Shown here piece after piece: positions 1-5,918 of a stretch of DNA of 8,486 nt. The translations under genes were made by a program, and so were the position numbers. The notes under the pieces were generated by a model. The model made no database searches. It was not told the DNA's origin and saw only the letters and a program-made list of their open reading frames with translations. This DNA comes from Paracoccaceae bacterium (GTDB lineage Bacteria; Pseudomonadota; Alphaproteobacteria; Rhodobacterales; Rhodobacteraceae): assembly GCA_012036325.1 (NCBI GenBank), contig JAAUPC010000142.1:1-8486 (forward strand). Direction: 5' to 3'. The stretch's first letter is position 1; the number at the start of each line of letters is the position of its first letter.

Positions 1-47
1 TGCGCCGGGGTGGAAACGGGGGCTGGTCCCCGCGTCCGCCATCAGGA

Positions 48-92
48 GCGGGGGCCAGCCCCCCGCGCCCCCGGAGTATTTTCAAAAGAGCA
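48..92. repeat. GC-rich hairpin intergenic repeat, copy A
   Basis: A hairpin, GCGGGGG (48-54) facing CCCCCGC (60-66), is followed by GCCCCCG, then GAGTATTTT and an A/G-rich tail ending near 92. The same order of blocks recurs at 5626-5676, so the element is present twice in this window, each time in an intergenic space just after a gene end. I recall similar CCCCCG-GATATTT elements scattered through Rhodobacteraceae genomes, but cannot confirm that here. It lies 45 bases past the stop of the minus-strand gene ending at 137, so it may also help terminate transcription or protect the mRNA end. A second weak GC stem (17-21 with 28-32) sits just before it; the rest of 1-136 shows nothing I can name. 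Confidence 0.55.
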
Positions 93-136
93 AGGGGCAG
101 GCGGGGGCGGACTGCCTTGGTCAGGTGCGGGTCAGT

Positions 137-1350
137 TCAGTTCAGGAACACCATCATCAGCCCGGCATTCCCGCCCATCAGGGCCTCAAACTGGCGCAGG
201 CTGGTGTCGTTGATGACCGGGCCTTGTTCGAGATAGGGCACGGCGGCCCAGCCTTGCACCCAGCCGGTGATCGAGATTGGGGCGGGGGCGTCGAAGAGCT
301 TGCCAAGGTTGATGCCTTGGCCTTCGGGGCCGCGCCAATAGGGGATCAGGACACGACCCTGCATGAGCGCCTCGCCATCGGCGAGGACGCCAAGCCAGGT
401 GTCGCCGGTGCCGGGGGCAGGCTGAAGCCAAGGGCCGAGGTCTGGTTGTCGTTCGGCACCCATTCGCGGTCATTGTCCGTCTCAACCGCGACGAGGGACC
501 AGAAGCGGCGGTTTTCAGTGATCATCGCCAGGAAATGCTCTTTCGCGGCCTTGGCGCGGGCGGTGTCGGGTTGCTGGTTCACAGCGCCTTCCAGCATGGC
601 GAAGGCGTCGATGAACTGGCCGAAAGAGGCATCGAAACTGTAGTCGGTGGGATCGGGTGCCGCCACCTTCAGCGCCGTGCGGGCGGCGATCACCCGGTCG
701 ATGCTGGCGGCGGGATCATAGGCGAGGATGGTGTTCGCCAGGCCCGACATCACATGGGTATAGGCAGTCAGCCAGGCCGCATCGGCGGCGTCAAAGCGGA
801 TGGTCAGAGGTGGGGCGGTGGGATCGGGGTCCTGCCATTGCCAGCCCAGAAGCTGGGGGCCAAGGATGGTGAGCGCCTCCTCTTCAGCCTCACGCGTGCC
901 GTTCAGGTTGATGTCGAACCAGAGGTCGGAGAATGTCAGCTCCATCCCGAAATCTTCACCATCGGGCAAGGTGGCAAGGGCCGCGCGGGCGGCGTTCATG
1001 TCGGCGTCAATGTCGGTGAAAAGCTGGGTGATGAGCGCGCCCTGAAAGGGCTCGGGGGCTGAATTCAGGGGAACTGGCAGGCGCAGGAAGGGCAGGCCCA
1101 GCGTATCACCGGCGTTGCCCGCGACCTGATCCGCCCCGGTGCGCCACTGGAGTTGCAAAGCCCGTTCGACGGCACCAAGGAAGTGCAGGCCACCGATGGC
1201 AAATATCTCCTCCAGCGCGGGTTCGGGCTGCGCTTTCAGGCGGGCAAGGGTGGGGGCAATGCCGTTCGCGCCAATCTCAGCCGACAGGGTTTGGGCAGCG
1301 GCGGGGGTGGCAAGGGCCAGGGAAAGGAGGGACGCAGCAAGCAAGCGCAT
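137..1350 (-). CDS. Uncharacterised exported protein (frameshifted in this sequence)
   Basis: I do not recognise a characterised family. The start chosen is ATG at 1350-1348, because AGAGG lies just upstream and the protein then begins with a clear signal peptide: MRLLAAS, a Leu/Ala-rich core, and an AxA-type cleavage site near residue 19 (TPAAAQ). The mature part is about 385 residues, mostly helical-looking, with acidic stretches (FTDIDADMNAARAAL, FSDLWFDINLNGTREAEEE) and no membrane segments, so it is probably periplasmic. The frame breaks near 413-417: adding one G to the GGGGG run joins the two halves (LGFSLPP to GTGDTWLGVLADGEALMQG) and gives about 404 residues ending MMVFLN. It lies downstream of mdh on the same strand with about 100 bases between, including a hairpin. 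I considered an imelysin-like peptidase, but the GxHxxE signature is absent. That it is a real gene is well supported; its function is unknown. Confidence 0.72.
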
Positions 1351-1374
1351 GATGAACCTCTTGTAAAGCCGAAT

Positions 1375-1387
1375 TGAACATTGTTCA
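1375..1387. promoter_or_regulatory. Palindrome upstream of the exported-protein gene
   Basis: TGAACA-T-TGTTCA is a perfect 13-base palindrome, 24 bases upstream of the start codon at 1350. Its position suits an operator for the minus-strand gene. I cannot assign a regulator: the alphaproteobacterial LexA box is a direct repeat of GTTC, not this arrangement. A 6-bp half-site can arise by chance, so this is tentative. Confidence 0.3.
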
Positions 1388-1399
1388 TGCGGCAGAAGG

Positions 1400-1419
1400 T
1401 ACGCGCCCGAAGGCGCGTA
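1400..1419 (-). terminator. UUCG-tetraloop hairpin downstream of mdh
   Basis: Read on the minus strand, TACGCGCC and GGCGCGTA form a perfect 8-bp stem closed by a TTCG loop, that is the very stable C(UUCG)G tetraloop in RNA. It begins 33 bases after the mdh stop and lies between mdh and the next minus-strand gene. Only a weak pyrimidine stretch (CCTTCTG) follows, so it may be a partial terminator or a 3'-end stabiliser that sets different mdh and downstream mRNA levels. Confidence 0.55.
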
Positions 1420-1451
1420 TGCAATCTGTGGGCAGGTCTGGCTTTCCTGAC

Positions 1452-2413
1452 TTATGCCAAAGACGGATCGATGCCTTTGCAAGCGGTCAAAAGGCCCTTC
1501 ACCGCGTCGATGGACTTGTCGAGCATGGCTTTTTCGGATGCGTCAAGTTTGACCTCAACCACACGTTCCACGCCACCCGCGCCGATGATGACCGGGACGC
1601 CGACATAGATGCCGTCAAGGCCGTAGGGGCCTTTGACATGGGCGGCGCAGGGCAGAAGGCGCTTCTGGTCCTTGAGGTAAGCCTCAGCCATTTCAATCGC
1701 GCTGGTGGCGGGGGCGTAGAAGGCGGAGCCGGTTTTCAAGAGGCCGACGATTTCCGCGCCGCCGTCACGGGTGCGCTGGACAATGGCATCAAGCTTTTCC
1801 TGCGTGGTCCAGCCCATCGCCACCAGGTCCGGCAGCGGGATGCCGCCAACGGTGGAGTAGCGGACGGAGGGCACCATGGTATCGCCATGGCGCCAAGGAC
1901 AAAGGCGGTAACGTCCTTCATCGAGACGTTGAACTCAAGCGACAGGAAGTGGCGGAAGCGGGCCGAGTCGAGGACCCCCGCCATGCCGACGACCTTGTGG
2001 TGCGGCAGGCCGGAGAATTCACGCAGGGCCCAGACCATCGCGTCCAAGGGGTTGGTGATGCAGATCACGAAAGCATCGGGGCAATGGGCCTTGATGCCTT
2101 CGCCGACAGCTTTCATCACCTTGAGGTTGATGCCAAGAAGGTCATCCCGGCTCATCCCCGGTTTACGGGGCACCCCGGCGGTGACGATGCAGACGTCAGC
2201 GCCCGCGAGGTCAGCGTAGGAGTTGGTGCCGGTCATCGTGGCGTCAAAGCCTTCCGAGGGGCCGGATTGCGCGATGTCCAGCGCCTTGCCTTGCGGCGTG
2301 CCCTCGGCAATGTCGAAAAGGATCACGTCGCCCAGTTCCTTGAGGGCGACGAGATGCGCAAGCGTGCCGCCGATCTGACCGGCGCCGATGAGGGCGATCT
2401 TGGGTCTGGGCAT
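1452..2413 (-). CDS. mdh: Malate dehydrogenase (frameshifted in this sequence)
   Basis: NAD-dependent malate dehydrogenase, which interconverts malate and oxaloacetate in the TCA cycle in the cytoplasm. ATG at 2413-2411 is preceded by a perfect AGGAGG (2424-2419). Visible features: Gly-rich dinucleotide site GAGQIGG (residues 10-16), Asp34 at the end of beta-2 favouring NAD, substrate-binding arginines in GVPRKPGMSRDD (about residues 80-90), and ITNPLDAMVW. The family is the LDH-like type usual in alphaproteobacteria. The frame breaks at 1891, inside the conserved GGHGDTMVP catalytic-histidine motif: the DNA gives GGCGCCATGG where GGCGGCCATGG is expected, one base short. Restoring it gives 320 residues, normal for the family, ending DPSLA. 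The gene is divergent from the TauE-type gene. An active-site break in an otherwise perfectly conserved essential enzyme points to a sequencing error rather than a pseudogene. Confidence 0.93.
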
Positions 2414-2489
2414 GGAAGCCTCCTGTTGGATTGTTCGGGGTGAGGGGTAGCCCGTTCACCGGCGTCTGTCCAGTCTAGGAGTGGCCTTG

Positions 2490-2506
2490 GTATGCAATAG
2501 TATGCA
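2490..2506. promoter_or_regulatory. Direct repeat in the mdh / TauE divergent region
   Basis: GTATGCA-ATA-GTATGCA: two identical 7-mers with starts 10 bases apart, one helical turn, so both present the same DNA face. It sits 77 bases upstream of the mdh start and 62 bases upstream of the chosen TauE-type start, in an otherwise GC-rich region, where a regulator could act on either gene. I do not know the regulator and could not place convincing -35/-10 boxes. Confidence 0.35.
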
Positions 2507-2567
2507 GAAAATCCGCGCTTTCGGGGGCGCGCGTTTGGCGTTAGCGGTAACCGAAGCGGAGGGCGCG

Positions 2568-3317
2568 ATGGAAGCGGCGGGATACTGGATTGCGGCGGTC
2601 GTTGCGGCGGCGCTGGTCGGGATGGGCAAGGGTGGCGTGCCGGTCGTGGGGATGCTGGGCGTGCCGGTGATGGCGCTGGTGATGTCGCCGGTCATGGCGG
2701 CCGGGCTTTTGCTGCCGGTCTATGTGGTGTCAGACGTTTTTGGGCTTTATGCCTACCGGCATGCCTTTGACCGGCGGGTGCTGGCGGTCCTGTTGCCGGG
2801 GGCGATCTTTGGCATCGGGGTTGGCTGGGCGACGGCGACGGTGGTGCCCGAGGCGGCGGTGACGCTGCTGGTCGGTGTCATCGGGGTGGTCTTTGCGCTG
2901 AACTTGCTGTTCCGCCGGCCCGTGGTGGCGGATCCGAAGCGGCCAGAGGTGGCACCAGGGCTGTTCTGGGGGGCGCTGACCGGGTTCACCAGTTTCGTCA
3001 GCCACGCGGGCGCGCCGCCCTATCAGGTCTACACGCTGCCTTTGGGGCTGACGAAAGCGGTGTTCGCGGGGACGTCAACCATCGCATTCGCGGTCATCAA
3101 CGCGGTGAAGCTGGTGCCCTATTACGCGCTGGGGCAGCTGAACGCGGGCAACCTGAAGGTGGCGGCGGTGCTGGCCGTGCCAGCGGCGATTGCGGTCTTT
3201 GCGGGGGTGCGGCTGGTGCAATGGATGCCGGAGCGGCTGTTCTTCCGGGTGGTGACCTGGGCGCTCCTCATGATCTCGATCAAGCTGGTCTGGGATGGGA
3301 TTTTGGGGCTGGTCTGA
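2568..3317 (+). CDS. TauE/SafE-family (TSUP) membrane transporter
   Basis: Integral membrane protein of about 249 residues in the sulfite exporter TauE/SafE family, whose members move small anions such as sulfite, sulfoacetate or organosulfonates. It is built mainly of hydrophobic segments (about 7-8) and shows the internal duplication typical of the family: GMGKGGVP near residue 18 in the first half, and a loop SFVSHAGAPPYQVY near residue 142 in the second. The ATG at 2568 was chosen over 2481 because GGAGGG lies 4 bases upstream and the extra 29 residues are not membrane-like. It is divergent from mdh and followed by a good terminator (3370-3403), so it is probably a single-gene unit. No sulfur-metabolism gene lies nearby, so the substrate cannot be inferred. 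The frame is intact. Confidence 0.85.
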   Translation: MEAAGYWIAAVVAAALVGMGKGGVPVVGMLGVPVMALVMSPVMAAGLLLPVYVVSDVFGLYAYRHAFDRRVLAVLLPGAIFGIGVGWATATVVPEAAVTLLVGVIGVVFALNLLFRRPVVADPKRPEVAPGLFWGALTGFTSFVSHAGAPPYQVYTLPLGLTKAVFAGTSTIAFAVINAVKLVPYYALGQLNAGNLKVAAVLAVPAAIAVFAGVRLVQWMPERLFFRVVTWALLMISIKLVWDGILGLV

Positions 3318-3369
3318 CCCGAAGCTTGTGCATTCGCCGGGGGCGGGGTTGGGCGCTTGGGCGGATTGT

Positions 3370-3403
3370 GGTAGGGTTGGTGCGGGTCCCTACCCTTTCT
3401 TCT
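3370..3403 (+). terminator. Intrinsic terminator after the TauE-type gene
   Basis: GGTAGGG (3370-3376) pairs with CCCTACC (3388-3394) across an 11-base loop and is followed directly by the T-rich tract CTTTCTTCT. It lies 53 bases past the TauE-type stop and 43 bases before the Ada-domain gene start, as expected for a terminator separating the two. Confidence 0.6.
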
Positions 3404-3446
3404 GGGGGTGACACGGGCCGGGCGGCTTGTAGCGAAGAGGTGCGCG

Positions 3447-3731
3447 ATGCATCTGGATGATGACAGGCTTTACGCAGGATTGCTGGAGCGGGACGCAGTC
3501 CTGGCCGGGGCGGCCTTGGTCTGCGTCACCTCAACCGGGATCTTTTGCCGGCTGACCTGCCCGGCCCGAAAGCCCAAGCGCGAGAATTGCCGGTTCGAAC
3601 CGTCAGTCGAGGCCTGCGTGGCAGCAGGCTTCCGGGCCTGCAAGCGCTGCCATCCGGAGGGGTGGCAGGCTGGGGCTCAGATCTTCTCGCCCTTGGCGGG
3701 CAGCGGGTCGGCCAGCGCCTCAAACCCCTGA
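3447..3731 (+). CDS. Stand-alone Ada metal-binding domain protein, short
   Basis: A 94-residue protein, nearly all of which matches the N-terminal Ada zinc domain. In E. coli Ada this domain takes a methyl group from DNA methylphosphotriesters onto a zinc-bound cysteine. Residues 4-72 carry DDDRLYAGLLERD, TGIFCRLTCPARKPKRENCRF and GFRACKRCHPEG. Cys34, Cys38, Cys65 and Cys68 have the same spacing as the zinc ligands Cys38/42/69/72 of E. coli Ada, with Cys34 as the likely methyl acceptor. ATG 3447 has AGAGGTG 6 bases upstream. The AraC-type helix-turn-helix and the O6-alkylguanine methyltransferase domain that usually follow are absent: after residue 72 comes a 22-residue non-conserved tail that overlaps the convergent gene by 55 bases. 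Either this is a genuine mini-protein or the 5' remnant of an ada/adaA gene. Domain identity is strong; activity is uncertain. Confidence 0.75.
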   Translation: MHLDDDRLYAGLLERDAVLAGAALVCVTSTGIFCRLTCPARKPKRENCRFEPSVEACVAAGFRACKRCHPEGWQAGAQIFSPLAGSGSASASNP

Positions 3732-4000
3732 CCGGAGGCCATCATGCACATTTGCCCATCTGCTAGGGTGATGGTGATCGTCCAGGTGCCGGTCGTGTCC
3801 GAGGCGTAAAGCTCCATCACCGCATCGGGGCCTGCGATGCCCATGGCGCGGCGGGTTTCGCCGTAGCGGTCGGCTAGATGGGCCGTCACCTCTTCGCGCG
3901 GGGCGCATTGGGCCTGGGCCTGGGCCATCTGGGTGGCCAGGATCACCGCGCCAAAACCGAAGGAGAGCGCGAAGAGCTTTCTGGAGAGCGAAGGGTGCAT
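3677..4000 (-). CDS. Small exported protein of unknown function
   Basis: A 107-residue protein starting MHPSLSRK, then a hydrophobic stretch and a signal-peptidase site after AQAQA (about residue 30). The mature part (about 77 residues) keeps two cysteines, in QCAPREEV and GQMCMMASG, that could form a disulfide in the periplasm. It also has DRYGETRRAMGIAG and a beta-rich TGTWTITITLADG. I recall similar short uncharacterised secreted proteins in Rhodobacterales, with this YGE-R and TGTWT-T-T layout, but know no function. The ATG at 4000 is preferred over an in-frame TTG at 4027; the Shine-Dalgarno is weak (GGAAAGG). It is divergent from mcl2 and its 3' end overlaps the Ada-domain gene tail-to-tail by 55 bases. 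Confidence 0.7.
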   Translation of the reverse strand: MHPSLSRKLFALSFGFGAVILATQMAQAQAQCAPREEVTAHLADRYGETRRAMGIAGPDAVMELYASDTTGTWTITITLADGQMCMMASGQGFEALADPLPAKGEKI

Positions 4001-4179
4001 GGGGCGAGCCTTTCCGTGTCTGGACAAATGTCGGATCGGGCCAAGGCTGCCGGGCGGGGCCTGCGTTTGGGTTAACAGGCCGGGCGGCGCAGCGTCCGAT
4101 CAGGCTTTTGCTGCGGCGCGGCAAGATTGGACTTGCGGTTTATGTCCCAACCGTGCTTTCAAGCGCAAGAATATTACCC

Positions 4180-4187
4180 GGAGGTGA
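4180..4187 (+). promoter_or_regulatory. Strong Shine-Dalgarno setting the GTG start of mcl2
   Basis: GGAGGTGA is a full complement to the 16S anti-Shine-Dalgarno and lies just ahead of GTG 4191. This supports the GTG start, and the protein then begins SRPVRSVLYIPASKERAL as CitE-type lyases do. The 190 bases between the divergent starts at 4000 and 4191 hold both promoters. I could not assign -35/-10 boxes; a 9-base direct repeat GCCGGGCGG (4049-4057, 4079-4087) is there but may be chance in GC-rich DNA. Confidence 0.55.
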
Positions 4188-4190
4188 GTC

Positions 4191-5037
4191 GTGTCCCGTC
4201 CTGTCCGTTCGGTTTTGTATATCCCCGCGTCCAAGGAACGGGCGCTGGAAAAGGCGCGCGATCTGCCAACGGATGCGATCATCTTTGATCTTGAGGACGC
4301 GGTGTCGCCCGAGGAAAAGGCCCGCGCGCGCGACCTGCTGGCACGGGAATTGCGCGAGCAGGACTTTGGCGCGCGGTTGCGGATCGTGCGGGTCAACGGG
4401 CTGGACACGCCCTGGGGGGCGGCTGACCTTGAGGTTTTCGGCGGCCATCCGGGGGTCGAGGTGGTGCTGGTTCCGAAGGTGAACGCGCCCGCCGATTTGG
4501 ACGCTGTGGCGGCGCGGACTGCAAAGCCGCTGTGGGCGATGCTGGAAACCGCGCAAGGGTGCCAGACCGCGGGGCGCCATCGCCGCACATCCCCGGCTGG
4601 AGGGGATGGTGATGGGCACCAATGACCTGGCCAAGGAGCTTGGCGCGCGGTTCCGGGCGGACCGGATGCCCCTGCTGGCGGGCTTGGGCGCCTGTCTCTT
4701 GGCCGCACGGGCGGCGGGGAAAGTGATCCTCGATGGGGTCTACAACGCGTTCAAGGACGACGCCGGCCTGCGCGCGGATTGCGAGCAGGGCCGCGACATG
4801 GGCTTTGACGGCAAGACGCTGATCCACCCCGCGCAACTGGCCATCGCCAATGAGGTTTTCGCGCCAAGCGACGAAGAGGTCACCCTGGCCCGCCGGATGA
4901 TCGAGGCCTACCGCGCCGCCCGCGCCGACGGGCAGGGCGTGGCAGTGATCGATGGCCGGATTGTCGAGAACATGCATGTGGCCAGTGCCGCCACCCTTCT
5001 GGCCCGGGCCGAGGCGATTGCAGCTTTGGCCGTTTGA
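4191..5037 (+). CDS. mcl2: CitE-like (3S)-malyl-CoA thioesterase, Mcl2 type (frameshifted in this sequence)
   Basis: Member of the HpcH/HpaI (CitE-like) family of Mg-dependent CoA-ester enzymes. From its place beside mch and sdh I identify it with R. sphaeroides Mcl2, which hydrolyses (3S)-malyl-CoA to malate and CoA and, together with malyl-CoA lyase Mcl1, gives apparent malate synthase activity. Motifs: RSVLYIPASKERALEKA at the N-terminus, DAIIFDLEDAVSPEEKA, the RVNGLDTPWG strand, LVPKV, the metal-binding glutamate in MLETAQG, then GTNDLAKELG, FDGKTLIHPAQ and a C-terminal lid region. The frame breaks at 4571-4574: removing one G from GGGG restores TAGAIAAHPRLEGMVMGTNDL and gives about 281 residues, as expected for Mcl2 and shorter than Mcl1. 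A beta-methylmalyl-CoA or citramalyl-CoA lyase role is the main alternative. It is followed after 35 bases by the NnrU-family gene, probably cotranscribed. Confidence 0.85.
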
Positions 5038-5072
5038 CGGCAGGGTGGCCCGCGAAACATCTGGAGGCGGCA

Positions 5073-5617
5073 ATGGCGTGGATCGTGGTGGGACTGGCCC
5101 TGTGGTGGGGGGCGCATCTGTTCAAGCGGCTGGCCCCGGCGCGCCGGGCCGCGATGGGGATGCGGGCAAAGGGCTGGTCACGGTCGGTGTGCTGGCCGGG
5201 GTGGTGCTGATGGTGGTGGGCTATCGTGGCAACACCGCGCCCGACCTGTGGTATCCGCCCGCCTTTCTGACGCATGTGAACAACCTGCTGATGCTGCTGG
5301 CCTTTTACCTTTACGCCGCGAGCGGGATGAAGACGCGGATCACCGGCATCATCCGACATCCGCAGCTGACGGCGGTCAAGACCTGGGCCGTGGCGCATCT
5401 CTTGGTGAATGGCGATCTGGCGAGCGTGGTGCTGTTCGGCGGGATCCTTGCCTGGGCGGTGGTCGAGGTGATCCTGATAAACCGGGCTGAACCGGCCTGG
5501 ACCAGGCCCGCACCGGCACCGATCGGCAAGGAGATTGGCGCGGTTGTGGGTGCGGTGGTCGTGATGGGGCTGGTCGGGATGGTGCACAGTTGGCTGGGGG
5601 TTCGCCCTTGGGGCTGA
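5073..5617 (+). CDS. NnrU-family membrane protein (frameshifted in this sequence)
   Basis: Multi-pass membrane protein of the NnrU family, named after a denitrification-cluster gene of Rhodobacter whose biochemical role is unclear. ATG 5073 follows GGAGG (5063-5067) and starts MAWIVVGLALWWGAHLFKRL, a good first membrane helix. The frame breaks in the GGGG run at 5156-5159: one extra G joins RRAAMG to DAGKGLVTVGVLAGVVLMVVGYRG and yields 181 residues, the usual family length. Conserved stretches follow: FLTHVNNLLMLLAFYLYA, GMKTRITGIIRHPQLTAVK, WAVAHLLVNGDLASVVLFGG, with histidines in the helices. No nir/nor/nnr genes are near, so a denitrification role cannot be inferred. It lies 35 bases after mcl2 on the same strand and is followed by the hairpin repeat. 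Confidence 0.8.
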
Positions 5618-5625
5618 GGGTGGAA

Positions 5626-5676
5626 GCGGGGGTTTCACACCCCCGCACCCCCGTGGGATATTTGGGCAGAAAGAAT
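5626..5676. repeat. GC-rich hairpin intergenic repeat, copy B
   Basis: GCGGGGG (5626-5632) and CCCCCGC (5640-5646) form a 7-bp stem with a 7-base loop, followed by ACCCCCG, GGGATATTT and an A-rich tail (AGAAAGAATG). Block order and sequence match copy A at 48-92. It begins 9 bases after the NnrU-family stop and may double as its transcription terminator or mRNA end, although no T-tract directly follows the stem. Confidence 0.6.
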
Positions 5677-5697
5677 GACAATTTTAGGCAAATTGTC
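5677..5697. promoter_or_regulatory. Perfect inverted repeat upstream of the DUF1737-mch operon
   Basis: GACAATTT (5677-5684), spacer TAGGC, AAATTGTC (5690-5697): a perfect 8+8 base inverted repeat, AT-rich in a GC-rich region, ending 17 bases before the DUF1737 start codon. Size and place fit an operator for a dimeric regulator overlapping the transcription start, or a hairpin in the leader RNA. I cannot name the factor. It does not match the TTTGCAAA-like sites I associate with PccR/RamB-type acyl-CoA regulators. Confidence 0.5.
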
Positions 5698-5714
5698 CGG
5701 GTTTTGGGGGTGCG

Positions 5715-5918
5715 ATGCGACTTTACCGGTTCTTGAGCGGGGATGACACGTCTGCCTTTTGTCACAAGGTCTCGGCGGCGTTGAACAAGGGGTGGGAACT
5801 CCATGGGTCACCGACCTATGCCTTTGACGCGGCCAATGGCGTGATGCGCTGCGGGCAGGCGGTGGTGAAAGACGTGGCGGGCGACTACTCCCCTGACCTG
5901 AAGCTGGGCGAGCAATGA
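5715..5918 (+). CDS. DUF1737-domain small protein
   Basis: A 67-residue cytoplasmic protein covered end to end by a DUF1737-type domain: MRLYRFLSGDDTSAFCHKVSAAL, then GWELHGSPTYAFD, then MRCGQAVVKDVAGDY. The biochemical function is unknown. ATG 5715 has a G-rich, imperfect Shine-Dalgarno (GGGGGTG). Its stop overlaps the mch start as ATGA at 5915-5918, so the two genes are almost certainly cotranscribed and translationally coupled. The protein may therefore support Mch or the pathway around it, which is an inference from context only. The frame is intact. Confidence 0.82.
   Translation: MRLYRFLSGDDTSAFCHKVSAALNKGWELHGSPTYAFDAANGVMRCGQAVVKDVAGDYSPDLKLGEQ

Noticed and set aside
346..1482. Extended start at 1482 for the exported-protein gene
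   Set aside because: The extra 44 residues pass through the UUCG hairpin and the palindrome and would hide the signal peptide. ATG 1350 has a ribosome site and gives a proper N-terminus.
1452..2413. mdh as a pseudogene or programmed frameshift
   Set aside because: There is no slippery heptamer with a downstream structure in the right place, and the lost base falls in the active-site motif with full conservation on both sides. Sequencing error is simpler.
4952..5617. NnrU-family protein starting at 4952 inside mcl2
   Set aside because: This start is an artefact of the frameshift at 5156-5159. The real N-terminus is in another frame from ATG 5073, with a good ribosome site and the expected first helix.
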